A stretch of DNA of 8,307 bases from JARDZI01 sp041639705 (GCA_041639705.1 JBEQBT010000146.1:1-8307), one strand, 5' to 3'. Positions 1 to 7,220 are shown, numbered from the stretch's first letter. Numbers and translations are program-made. Notes: generated by a model not told the origin, from the sequence alone.

Positions 1-91
1 CATTACATTCTTGTAAAGCTTCCCTAGCATCTTCAAAGCTCACATTAGCTCTCTTTCTTAATTCATCAATTTGTTCTAATGTTATTATCAT
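1..91 (-). CDS. UBA-like domain protein, DUF4342 type (N-terminal part only)
   Basis: The gene runs off the left edge, so only the first 30 codons are visible. They read MIITLEQIDELRKRANVSFE and continue DAREALQECN. The pattern of a short helix, a turn with an N-V-S-(F/Y)-E core, then a second helix ending in E-C-N is that of the UBA-like domain at the start of DUF4342 proteins in Clostridia; the next codon begins with G, fitting the usual C-N-G-D turn. Such proteins usually continue with a second small domain of unknown role. The start is well supported: a GGAGGG ribosome binding site (98-103) lies six bases upstream, and a promoter is visible at 132-159. It is downstream of the histidine kinase on the same strand but separated by a terminator, so it is probably transcribed alone. 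The family assignment comes from memory of the motif; the cellular function is unknown. Confidence 0.75.
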   Translation of the reverse strand, partial: MIITLEQIDELRKRANVSFEDAREALQECN

Positions 92-131
92 TTTATTCCC
101 TCCAAATATTTTTTATTTATCTTATGGTTTT

Positions 132-159
132 ATTATAGTAGGGAATAATTAGAGCTCAA
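132..159 (-). promoter_or_regulatory. SigA-type promoter for the UBA-like gene
   Basis: Read on the minus strand there is a perfect -10 box TATAAT (132-137), a 16-base spacer and a -35 box TTGAGC (154-159; four of six consensus positions). Transcription would start near 125 and give a leader of about 34 bases carrying the GGAGGG site. It lies just beyond the terminator of the histidine kinase, which is the expected place for a new transcription unit. The -35 box and spacer are only moderate. Confidence 0.55.
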
Positions 160-183
160 TTAATGAAAGATTAAAATTAGATT

Positions 184-248
184 AGAAAACAAGTGCCAAG
201 CTCGTGATAAGTAACATATTTATTTGTCACTTATCACAAGGCTGGCAC
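184..248 (-). terminator. Long hairpin terminator after the histidine kinase gene
   Basis: Two 24-base arms (193-216 and 225-248) flank an 8-base loop. As minus-strand RNA the stem has 20 Watson-Crick pairs, three G-U wobbles and one C-C mismatch; as plus-strand RNA the three wobbles become A-C mismatches, so the structure suits transcription on the minus strand. After the stem the minus strand reads CTTGTTTTCT, a broken U-tract. The hairpin begins 28 bases past the stop codon of the kinase gene and precedes the promoter of the next gene. It is unusually long for an intrinsic terminator and could also be a copy of a dispersed repeat used as one. Confidence 0.7.
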
Positions 249-276
249 CTAAAATCAAGAAATATTAAGTTAAGTT

Positions 277-1815
277 TTATAAGTATATATCTGAGAATTC
301 AACTCTTATTCTTTGACTACTCTGCTCTTTCTCGACTAAATTATGTTCTTTAATAGCTTTTGTATCTGCTACTGTCCTGTTTGGAAGCTCAAATATAAAT
401 TCACTTCCTATTCCTTGTCCACCTGCAAGATATACCTTCCCCTTATGCATAGCAACAAGTGATTTCACAATGGAAAGACCTATACCACTGCCCTCATTTA
501 TCCTTGTAGTAGATTTATCTACCTGAACAAACCTTTCAAATATTGAATCCTTCATTTCTAAAGGAACACCTATACCAGTATCCTTTACAGAAATAACTAC
601 CATATCAGCCTTGTCATATATATTTACAAATATATCCCCTCCCTTAGGAGTGAACTTAACTGCATTTGACAATAGGTTAAGCATAATTCTTTCTATTTTA
701 TCAGGATCGCAGGCAACTACTTTTTCCTCCATCTCAGTATCAAATGTCAACTTTATATTGGTGTCCTCAATATATTTCGCTATGGAAAGAGTTATATTCT
801 CTACAACACTGACAATGTCATAGTTTTCAAATTCAACATTAAAATATCCTGCGTCTATTTTAGTAATATCGATCAAATTAGAAATAAGACGCAGCAGCCT
901 GTTGCAGTTTTGTCCCATCATATACATATACTGATCTATCTCTGGATTTCTGCTTATTGTTGGGTTATTTTTAAAAATATGATTAAGCATTTGTTGAGCT
1001 GATGATATTATAGTAAGTGGGGTTCTTAACTCATGTGATATGTTTGCAAAAAAATCAGTCCTTAGTTTTTCATATTTAATAACTCCATCAAGCTCTTCAG
1101 TACGTTTCTTTAAAGATTCCTGAACAACTTTGTTCATATCCTTAAGCATTTCAATATTCTCTATTATTATCCTGTTATTTATATAGTTTTTTACATGATA
1201 TTTATAGATTATGGAAGAAGCCACATAAGCTATACTAGTTAGAAGAGTATAGAAAAAAATACCCTCCAATTCATACATAACACCACCATCAAATATTATC
1301 ATCGAAATAATGAAGGTTAAATATGGAATACCAAAAGCAAATAATCTCTCATAGGGTTTAAATAAAATTAATGATGCTATGCAAAATACTGCTATAGTAT
1401 AAGAAAATGGCTGCTTAACGTCCATAATATTGTATATGGCAATTATTGAACTTAACATCATAACCAAGGTAGTTATTGCAATATGAAGAATCTCTTTAAA
1501 TTTGAGGTTTTCCCCTACCCTCTTTTTCAATACACAGGTAAGAAATAAAAACACTAATGGAACTATTGCTAGAAGAACATGATAAAATGAAAACTCTATA
1601 AATGGGTATTTATCCCATTTTAAAATATTCTTCAAGGTAATGTGCAGAATCAATAAAGCCATATCAACTATAATTAGGATAATCGCAAGAATTTTTTCAC
1701 GATTTATATTAATGTCAATAAACTCTTTTCGCAGCTCCACTTTATATTCTAAGGGGACCATTAAAGGAATTTGTTTAAGTTTTGACTTAAACTTAATTAT
1801 TTTATTTTTTTTCAT
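277..1815 (-). CDS. Membrane-bound sensor histidine kinase (orphan)
   Basis: Autophosphorylating sensor kinase of two-component signalling, 512 residues from the chosen start. A basic N-terminal stretch of about 40 residues is followed by about six hydrophobic helices between residues 43 and 203, with no large extracellular domain, so the signal is probably sensed in or at the membrane. A helical linker (about 216-250) leads to a HisKA dimerisation domain with the phospho-acceptor His261 in ISHELRTPL. The ATPase domain (about 365-478) shows the N box (LLSNAVKF, Asn384), G1 box (DTGIGV, Asp412), F box (FERF) and G2 box (GSGIGLS), so the kinase looks intact. A tail of about 30 residues follows. 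No response regulator is adjacent: neighbours are a UBA-like gene and an amine oxidase, each with its own terminator or promoter. In Clostridia such orphan kinases often act on Spo0A or a distant regulator; that is inference. A GTG at 1849-1851 could extend it by 12 residues but is less likely. The only promoter candidate is a weak AT-rich one near 1936-1963. Confidence 0.93.
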   Translation of the reverse strand: MKKNKIIKFKSKLKQIPLMVPLEYKVELRKEFIDININREKILAIILIIVDMALLILHITLKNILKWDKYPFIEFSFYHVLLAIVPLVFLFLTCVLKKRVGENLKFKEILHIAITTLVMMLSSIIAIYNIMDVKQPFSYTIAVFCIASLILFKPYERLFAFGIPYLTFIISMIIFDGGVMYELEGIFFYTLLTSIAYVASSIIYKYHVKNYINNRIIIENIEMLKDMNKVVQESLKKRTEELDGVIKYEKLRTDFFANISHELRTPLTIISSAQQMLNHIFKNNPTISRNPEIDQYMYMMGQNCNRLLRLISNLIDITKIDAGYFNVEFENYDIVSVVENITLSIAKYIEDTNIKLTFDTEMEEKVVACDPDKIERIMLNLLSNAVKFTPKGGDIFVNIYDKADMVVISVKDTGIGVPLEMKDSIFERFVQVDKSTTRINEGSGIGLSIVKSLVAMHKGKVYLAGGQGIGSEFIFELPNRTVADTKAIKEHNLVEKEQSSQRIRVEFSDIYL

Positions 1816-1822
1816 ACAATCG

Positions 1823-1828
1823 CTCCCT
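1823..1828 (-). promoter_or_regulatory. Ribosome binding site deciding the kinase start
   Basis: On the minus strand AGGGAG lies seven bases before the ATG at 1813-1815, ideal spacing. The longer reading from GTG at 1849-1851 has only AAAGGG three bases upstream, which is too close. The protein beginning MKKNKIIKF is therefore the better choice. Confidence 0.65.
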
Positions 1829-1995
1829 GACATTATAAATAAAATATGCACTTACCCTTTGAAGTAAATAAAAACCTTTTTTTTAGTACCTACTAATATT
1901 TCTACACTTTTATGCTTAATCCTTCCATAAATTCTAATATAGTACAAATATTTTTAATATTAACATATCAGGGATATTGTAATACAAAACCAGCG

Positions 1996-2041
1996 TTTCA
2001 AAAAACATAGCATCAAGTATCCTAATAACTTGATGCTATGT
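1996..2041 (-). terminator. Intrinsic terminator of the amine oxidase gene
   Basis: A perfect 14-base-pair stem (2005-2018 with 2028-2041) closes a 9-base loop and is followed on the minus strand by a run of five T, the last stem base not counted. It starts 16 bases after the stop codon of the oxidase gene. The plus strand lacks a T-run after the stem, so the terminator works on the minus strand and separates the oxidase from the kinase gene. Confidence 0.85.
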
Positions 2042-2057
2042 ACTGCCATATTACTTA

Positions 2058-3755
2058 TTATCTTCTTTGCCTTACTGCATGATATGCAAGATTGTTGGCT
2101 GCAAGCATTCCACTTTGTAGTGCTCCCTGTATCCATGCATTCTTGGTGGAAGCGTGCTCTCCTGCAAAAAACACTCTGTTGTTGTACTCGGGCATTGTTG
2201 AGACATATAGAAAATCCTTTTTTTGTCCTGCAAGGAAATAGGAAAATGCCCCTTGAGCCCACATTTCTCTGTTCCAATCTACTGTTTTAGCAGCCATAAC
2301 CCTGCTGCTTAAGTATTCCTCTGGAAGTCCATGTACCTCTTCCACCAGCCTATTTATAATCCTATAACGAATTACAGGTAATGCATTACCCAGCCTTATT
2401 GCATCCTGAAGAATACTATAGGAGGCTAGAAGCACGCCTGGGTCCTCTGAACTACATCCGGTCTTATCAGGATTGCAAAATGCATGGTCCGAAGGATAGG
2501 ATACCATCTGAATGATTTCATCCGTGGAAGAGGATCCCCCCCTTATACCCTGCCTTTCCCAGAACCTCTCACTGCATAGTAAAAGTGTTTTTTGTGCATC
2601 TACATACCTTACTCTGCTAATAGCTTCCATCTTTCTTCCACTAAAAAGAGGTTTAATGTTTGCTTCCCTTAGTAATGACATTGGTACGGCACAAATTCCA
2701 TAGTCAAATGAATCATATATAATTTCAGCTCCAGTACCTCTTCTATAACCCAATACAATTCCTTTATTATCCTTGGATTCATGTACTCCCGTAACATAGG
2801 TTCCACCCATCCAGGTAACCTTTCCTAATGAATCCTGTGATATATTCCCGTACTCCCTAGGATACCTTGATGTAAGGGACCTATAAAATGAAACAGGAAG
2901 ATTAGCCATTCCTCCATCAATACGGTATAGATTGGAAAAATCCATTGAATATCCCTCATTTAGAGTTGTTTCATAGCTGCTATCACTTAATGCTCCAGAA
3001 ATAGGCATGGCACTCGTAACCAAATTAATGGCTTCTCTGCTAAGTCCAAACATCTCCAGTGCCTGATGCTCACTAATGTTCATTATGGCTTCATATTGTG
3101 GACTATATTCTGGTGAAATCATAAGAAATTGCTTTCTAATTTCAGGAGTAAGGGTTGATAGAAAATGATTTGCAACTTGATTATATAGCTTAGGCCATGG
3201 AGTATCTCTTTCTCTCTGAGTTAACTCAAATTGTGGATAAATTTTTTGAACCATGTTTATACCCTCTGGGTCCCTCCTTACTCGCTTTCCTCTTATATAA
3301 TAGAAGGCATTGGGATCCATTTGTACAAAGGGTACGGTCTTTAGCTTGAACAGGTTGATATAATGCCATGAAATTTCATGGGATACAGGTATTCGCATTG
3401 CTCCAAGCTCACCATATAATTTTCTTTCCCTGTCGAAATAGTGAGTATATACCCTTCCCCCTATTCTTCTGTTTTCCGCCTCAAAAACAGTAATATCAAA
3501 CCCAAGCTTTCTCAGTTCAAAAGCTGCTGCCATACCTGCAGAGCCCCCGCCAACTATAGCTACTCTTCGGTTTTTAAAACTTCCGGTCGGAGCATAGGTT
3601 GTTATATCTGGAGGAGGACTAAGTAAGTCTAGTATATTCTCATAGTCCTCAGGTCTTCCGACCTTAATAAGGGAATTTTTAAGCAGCTCATGCCTTTCAT
3701 CATTAGTTGGATTAGGCAAGTATTCCTTTTCCGGAGGCCTGTCAGCATTTATCAT
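2058..3755 (-). CDS. FAD-dependent amine / L-amino-acid oxidase family protein
   Basis: Flavoprotein of 565 residues in the flavin monoamine oxidase superfamily, expected to oxidise an amine or amino acid. Seen directly: the Rossmann FAD-binding motif VAIVGGGSAG (65-74), an acidic residue ending the second strand (Glu92 in VFEAE), RIGGR (97-101), and the C-terminal flavin-binding segment FFAGEHAS (529-536) leading to AWIQGALQSG. The segment GELGAMRIP (115-123) matches the place where L-amino-acid oxidases and tryptophan 2-monooxygenases carry the arginine binding the substrate carboxylate; here Arg121. That favours an amino-acid substrate over a simple amine, by analogy. There is no signal peptide or membrane helix, so it should be cytoplasmic. 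The start has TGGAG nine bases upstream (3765-3769), and a strong terminator follows. The gene stands alone, with a broken permease gene 59 bases upstream on the same strand. An O2-using oxidase would be unusual in a strict anaerobe; another electron acceptor or an oxygen-defence role is possible. The exact substrate cannot be told. Confidence 0.88.
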   Translation of the reverse strand: MINADRPPEKEYLPNPTNDERHELLKNSLIKVGRPEDYENILDLLSPPPDITTYAPTGSFKNRRVAIVGGGSAGMAAAFELRKLGFDITVFEAENRRIGGRVYTHYFDRERKLYGELGAMRIPVSHEISWHYINLFKLKTVPFVQMDPNAFYYIRGKRVRRDPEGINMVQKIYPQFELTQRERDTPWPKLYNQVANHFLSTLTPEIRKQFLMISPEYSPQYEAIMNISEHQALEMFGLSREAINLVTSAMPISGALSDSSYETTLNEGYSMDFSNLYRIDGGMANLPVSFYRSLTSRYPREYGNISQDSLGKVTWMGGTYVTGVHESKDNKGIVLGYRRGTGAEIIYDSFDYGICAVPMSLLREANIKPLFSGRKMEAISRVRYVDAQKTLLLCSERFWERQGIRGGSSSTDEIIQMVSYPSDHAFCNPDKTGCSSEDPGVLLASYSILQDAIRLGNALPVIRYRIINRLVEEVHGLPEEYLSSRVMAAKTVDWNREMWAQGAFSYFLAGQKKDFLYVSTMPEYNNRVFFAGEHASTKNAWIQGALQSGMLAANNLAYHAVRQRR

Positions 3756-3814
3756 ATTTTAAAACTCCATTAAAATAACTACTATTTTATTTTAATAAAG
3801 CTTTTTAAAATATA

Positions 3815-4099
3815 TTACTGTATTTTAAACCTGGAAAAATATTTTTCGTTATATATAACTAGAATCTGCGTAATTGAGCTGAAAATCGTAGCAGTCATAA
3901 CCGCCTGTGAAGCAATATCAGGATGATTATCCATTTCTATGGCTATAATTGCTGTGTTCACTGCTGTAGGAATGGATGATGATATCATAAATGCCTGTGC
4001 TGGTATCCCATTTATTCCAAGTAACTTTAATATTATAAATGTATAAATTGTTTTGCAAAGAAGGACAATATTTAAAATGCTATTTGTTAAACTCTCCAA
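3815..4099 (-). pseudogene. C-terminal remnant of an AEC (auxin efflux carrier) family permease
   Basis: A 94-codon frame opening with TTG encodes two or three hydrophobic segments and the stretch SSSIPTAVNTAIIAIEMD (41-58), followed by IASQAVMTATIFSSIT. This is the typical end of AEC-family permeases, where P-T-A-V-N-T-A and the following A-S-x-x-V-x-x-(S/T)-T pattern are conserved. Family members are about 300 residues with some ten membrane helices, so roughly the first two thirds are missing. Just upstream in frame is a TGA codon, and 49 bases beyond the TTG the divergent transporter gene begins, so the lost part is not nearby in another frame. No good ribosome binding site precedes the TTG. 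The remaining piece has no internal stop or frameshift, which suggests a fairly recent deletion or rearrangement. AEC carriers export or import small organic anions; the auxin name comes from plant homologues and says nothing of the substrate here. A genuine small membrane protein cannot be fully excluded. Confidence 0.75.
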
Positions 4100-4110
4100 T
4101 TTAATATAAT
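4084..4110 (+). promoter_or_regulatory. Likely promoter of the KimA-like gene
   Basis: A perfect TATAAT (4105-4110) lies downstream of TTGTTA (4084-4089) with a short 15-base spacer. Transcription would begin near 4117, leaving a leader of about 32 bases with the site AGGTGAT just before the ATG at 4149. The -35 half overlaps the end of the permease remnant on the other strand. The short spacer makes this moderate. Confidence 0.45.
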
Positions 4111-4148
4111 TTCAATCTATTTTTTGTATTGATATAGTAGGTGATTAT

Positions 4149-5984
4149 ATGATAAAAGAAATACTTGATGTTTTGATTGGCGAACCCCTTCCAAATGAGA
4201 AACGCTCAAAGGAAAAATATAATATCCCCTTTGGTTTGGCTGTTATGGCAAGTGACGCAATTTCCTCGGTAGCCTATGCTGCAGAGGAAATTCTATATGT
4301 GCTTATAGGTGTTATAGGCCTATTATCCTATGTATGGCTTGGGTGGGTATCCTTTGCGATTATAGGGTTATTGTTCATATTGACTGTGTCCTACATTCAA
4401 ATTATCAGAGCCTATCCCCAGGGGGGCGGAGCATATGTTGTAGCTAAGGAAAATATAGGTATAAAATCAGGTTTGATTGCTGCAGCATCCTTGTTAATTG
4501 ATTACATTTTAACTGTAGCTGTTAGTGCTAGTGCAGGTGCAGCAGCAATAATTTCCGCATTCCCAAGGCTTGGGGAGTGGAAGGTTATATTAGTTGTAGT
4601 GTTTATAGTTATATTGACCATACTAAACCTTAGGGGAGTTAGTGAATCATCAAGGATATTCAGCATCCCTACCTATCTTTTTATATTCAGTATGCTGTTT
4701 ATGATTGTATACGGCATGATAAAATATACTCTGTATGGAGCTCCAACTCCCATGATAAATGAACAACTGAAGTCCACTGGAGAAGTAAGCTTGTTTCTTA
4801 TTTTAAAAGCGTTTTCATCTGGAGCTTCTGCACTTACTGGCCTTGAGGCTGTCAGCAATTCTGTTCCGAATTTCAGGGAGCCAAGTCAGAAAAATGCCAG
4901 GACTGTAATGATTTTATTGTCCATTCTGATATTTTTTATTTTTGGTGGTACTTCCCTCCTTGCCAGATTTTATCATGCAATTCCTGTAGGCTATCCAACA
5001 GTAATTGCACAGATTGCCTATGGAGTTTTTAGCAAAACCTTCATGTTCTATGTAGTACAATTTACAACAGCTGTTATTTTATTTATGGCATGCAACACAG
5101 CCTTCACTGGTTTTCCAATGCTTATGTACGTAGTTGCCAAGGACGGCTTTGCCCCAAGACAATTTACCATCAGGGGGAAAAGACTTAGCTTTTCAACTGG
5201 CATAATAGCATTGTCCTTTGCTGCAGCTATTTTAGTAATAATATTTAGTGCCGAAACCCATAATCTTATTCCATTGTATTCTGTAGGAGTTTTCCTCTCC
5301 TTCACTCTTGCCCAGTCAGGTATGGTCATCCACTGGAAAAAAGAAAAGGAAAAAGGATGGCAGAGACGTGCTGCTATAAATGGCTTTGGAGCTATAATTA
5401 CAGTAATAGCAACTGTAATAATAGCCTATGAAAAATTTAGTCAAGGAGCATGGATAGTTGCAATAATAATACCTGTACTGGTAATTGTAATGCTGAGAAT
5501 CAAAAGACACTACAACAGTGTAGCAGATCATCTAAGATTAACCCAGGATGACCTTGAAAAGATTAAACTTGATAAGAAATTTAATCATACCATGATTGTA
5601 CCTATAGCCAGCCTTAACAGAGCTGCATTAAATACACTTCAGTATGCTAGAAGTATTACCCCTGATGTAATTGCATTAAATATTTCTACAGACAAGGATC
5701 AGCTGGAAAAACTAAAAACTAAATGGAAAGAACTTAATACTGACATTCTGCTTATTGCCAAATACTCTCCCTACAGAGCAGTAATTACTCCACTTATACA
5801 ATACATAGATGATATTGCAAATGCAGCTGGAGAGGAGGAAAAAATAACCGTTCTGCTTCCTCAGTTTATAACACATGAATGGTATGGGAGAATTCTTCAC
5901 AACCAAACAAGCTTTTTTATAAGAGAAAGCCTTTTAATGCACAAAAATATGATAATTGCCACCTACCCCTATCATATAGAGTGA
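4149..5984 (+). CDS. kimA: KimA-like APC-superfamily transporter, probably K+ importer
   Basis: Integral membrane transporter of 611 residues, close to the length of Bacillus subtilis KimA (YdaO). About twelve hydrophobic helices fill residues 28-450, and a soluble C-terminal domain of about 150 residues (from IVPIASLNRAALN, 483 on) follows, as in KimA, where it forms the dimer. The N-terminal region SDAISSVAYAAEEIL has the KimA layout. Asp36, Tyr43, Thr230 and Tyr377 fall at the same numbers as residues I recall lining the potassium sites of KimA, and Asp118/Thr122 in DYILT correspond with a shift of one. KimA imports K+ with H+; many databases call such proteins amino-acid permeases. The ATG follows AGGTGAT at close spacing. 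The gene stands alone, divergent from a permease remnant and convergent with the ABC ATPase, and ends 11 bases before a terminator. B. subtilis kimA is controlled by a c-di-AMP riboswitch, but the short leader here shows none. Potassium specificity is inferred. Confidence 0.85.
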   Translation: MIKEILDVLIGEPLPNEKRSKEKYNIPFGLAVMASDAISSVAYAAEEILYVLIGVIGLLSYVWLGWVSFAIIGLLFILTVSYIQIIRAYPQGGGAYVVAKENIGIKSGLIAAASLLIDYILTVAVSASAGAAAIISAFPRLGEWKVILVVVFIVILTILNLRGVSESSRIFSIPTYLFIFSMLFMIVYGMIKYTLYGAPTPMINEQLKSTGEVSLFLILKAFSSGASALTGLEAVSNSVPNFREPSQKNARTVMILLSILIFFIFGGTSLLARFYHAIPVGYPTVIAQIAYGVFSKTFMFYVVQFTTAVILFMACNTAFTGFPMLMYVVAKDGFAPRQFTIRGKRLSFSTGIIALSFAAAILVIIFSAETHNLIPLYSVGVFLSFTLAQSGMVIHWKKEKEKGWQRRAAINGFGAIITVIATVIIAYEKFSQGAWIVAIIIPVLVIVMLRIKRHYNSVADHLRLTQDDLEKIKLDKKFNHTMIVPIASLNRAALNTLQYARSITPDVIALNISTDKDQLEKLKTKWKELNTDILLIAKYSPYRAVITPLIQYIDDIANAAGEEEKITVLLPQFITHEWYGRILHNQTSFFIRESLLMHKNMIIATYPYHIE

Positions 5985-5995
5985 GGTTAATAACA

Positions 5996-6050
5996 GACAG
6001 CCACCTGAGATAGAACTTCTTTTCTCTTCTCAGGTGGCTGTCACCTTTTT
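5996..6050 (+). terminator. Terminator between convergent transporter genes
   Basis: A perfect 15-base-pair stem (5996-6010 with 6028-6042) is followed on the plus strand by ACCTTTTT, making a strong terminator for the KimA-like gene. On the minus strand the tail is TGTTATTAACC, weaker, yet the hairpin is the only one found after the ABC ATPase gene and probably serves both. The T-run (6046-6050) overlaps the stop codon of the ATPase gene (6049-6051), so the two units are packed tightly. Confidence 0.85.
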
Positions 6051-7161
6051 ATCTTAATACCTTTTCGGTTTCCTTATCAAACAAATGCATCTTGTCATAA
6101 TGGAACTGCAGCATTATTTCATCAAAGGCCCTTACCTCCGATTGACCACTTACCCTTGCAATTATTGGGGTTGAAGCAATTTCAGCATGTACATAAAGTT
6201 CAGCACCCATTAATTCCGTTACATCAACCTTGGTTTTTATTTCATTATAGCCGCTGTTCAATGCATCGACGCCTGCATCGTGGAGGTGCTCAGGCCTTAT
6301 TCCCATCACAATCCTCTTCCCAACATAGCTGCCGGATTTTAATATCTGCTTTTGTGCTTCCGAGAGTTTTAGCCTTTTTCCATCCTTAAGTACAAGAACA
6401 ATATCTTGCCCTTCATCTTTTACATCCACATCAAGAAAGTTCATCTGTGGACTTCCTATAAATCCCGCAACAAATAAATTATTTGGACGGTCATATAGGG
6501 TCTTTGGAGTATCAACCTGCTGAATAAGCCCATCCTTCATTACAACTATCCTTGTCCCCATTGTCATTGCCTCTGTTTGGTCGTGGGTTACATATATGAA
6601 GGTGGTCTTTAATCTCTGGTGAAGCTTCAATATTTCCGTTCTCATCTGTACCCTTAATTTCGCATCAAGGTTTGATAATGGTTCATCCATCAGAAACACC
6701 TTTGGTTCCCTTACAATTGCCCTTCCTAGTGCGACCCTCTGCCTCTGGCCACCTGAGAGTGCCTTTGGTTTTCTATCCAATAAGTGGGTGATATCAAGTA
6801 TTTCTGCAGCTTCCTTAACCTTTTTGTCTATTTCATTCTTCGGAGTCTTTCTAAGCTTAAGGCCAAAGGCCATATTTTCATATACGCTCATATGTGGATA
6901 TAGTGCATAGTTCTGGAATACCATTGCTATGTCCCTGTCCTTTGGAGGCACATCATTAACAAGCCTGTCTCCTATAAACACCTCCCCCTCAGTTATTTCC
7001 TCAAGTCCTGCAATCATTCTGAGAGTTGTTGATTTTCCACAGCCCGAGGGTCCAACCAGTATTATGAATTCCTTATCCTCAATTTCCAAATTAAAGTCCT
7101 TAACAGCTGTAACATTTCCAGGGTAAATTTTATGGACATCCTTAATTGATAGGTTTGCCAT
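6049..7161 (-). CDS. Sugar ABC importer ATP-binding protein, UgpC/MsmX/MalK type
   Basis: Cytoplasmic ATPase of 370 residues that powers carbohydrate uptake through a membrane permease pair. The nucleotide-binding domain is complete: Walker A GPSGCGKST (37-45), Q-loop Gln83, signature LSGGQ (135-139), Walker B VFLMDE (155-160), D-loop SNLD, and switch His193 in THDQTEAMT. From about residue 240 a C-terminal domain of the TOBE/OB-fold type, with GIRPEHL at 287-293, marks the sugar-importer subgroup and sets it apart from short ABC ATPases. A near-perfect AAGGAGG lies eight bases before the ATG, and a strong promoter is at 7221-7250, so it can be made without the permease gene that lies 310 bases upstream. 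In Firmicutes MsmX-like ATPases often serve several sugar importers at once; its separate promoter fits such sharing, but the neighbouring MalG-type permease is the obvious first partner. The sugar is unknown. Confidence 0.95.
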   Translation of the reverse strand: MANLSIKDVHKIYPGNVTAVKDFNLEIEDKEFIILVGPSGCGKSTTLRMIAGLEEITEGEVFIGDRLVNDVPPKDRDIAMVFQNYALYPHMSVYENMAFGLKLRKTPKNEIDKKVKEAAEILDITHLLDRKPKALSGGQRQRVALGRAIVREPKVFLMDEPLSNLDAKLRVQMRTEILKLHQRLKTTFIYVTHDQTEAMTMGTRIVVMKDGLIQQVDTPKTLYDRPNNLFVAGFIGSPQMNFLDVDVKDEGQDIVLVLKDGKRLKLSEAQKQILKSGSYVGKRIVMGIRPEHLHDAGVDALNSGYNEIKTKVDVTELMGAELYVHAEIASTPIIARVSGQSEVRAFDEIMLQFHYDKMHLFDKETEKVLR

Positions 7162-7220
7162 GTCACCAACCTCCTTTAATAAATAATTCCATATATTTTA
7201 AATTTTGTTTATCTTAAAAC

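Noticed and set aside
1816..1851. Longer start of the histidine kinase from GTG
   Set aside because: Its upstream AAAGGG is only three bases away, whereas the ATG at 1815 has AGGGAG at seven bases and begins with a typical basic N-terminus.
1936..1963. Possible kinase promoter (TTAATA, 16 bases, TATATT on the minus strand)
   Set aside because: The surrounding sequence is almost all A and T, so such matches arise by chance; the -35 box is poor.
2030..2290. Open frames on both strands overlapping the 3' end of the amine oxidase gene
   Set aside because: They lie wholly or almost wholly in coding sequence of a clear family member, have no ribosome binding site and show low-complexity, cysteine-rich translations typical of shadow frames.
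3790..3810. AT-rich palindrome around AAAGCTTT before the amine oxidase gene
   Set aside because: Pairing is made almost entirely of A and T with no proper loop or U-tract; no clear terminator or operator can be claimed.
2058..4099. Auxin synthesis and export cassette (IaaM-like oxidase plus auxin carrier)
   Set aside because: The carrier is truncated, AEC proteins are not auxin-specific in bacteria, and no indole-acetamide hydrolase gene is present.
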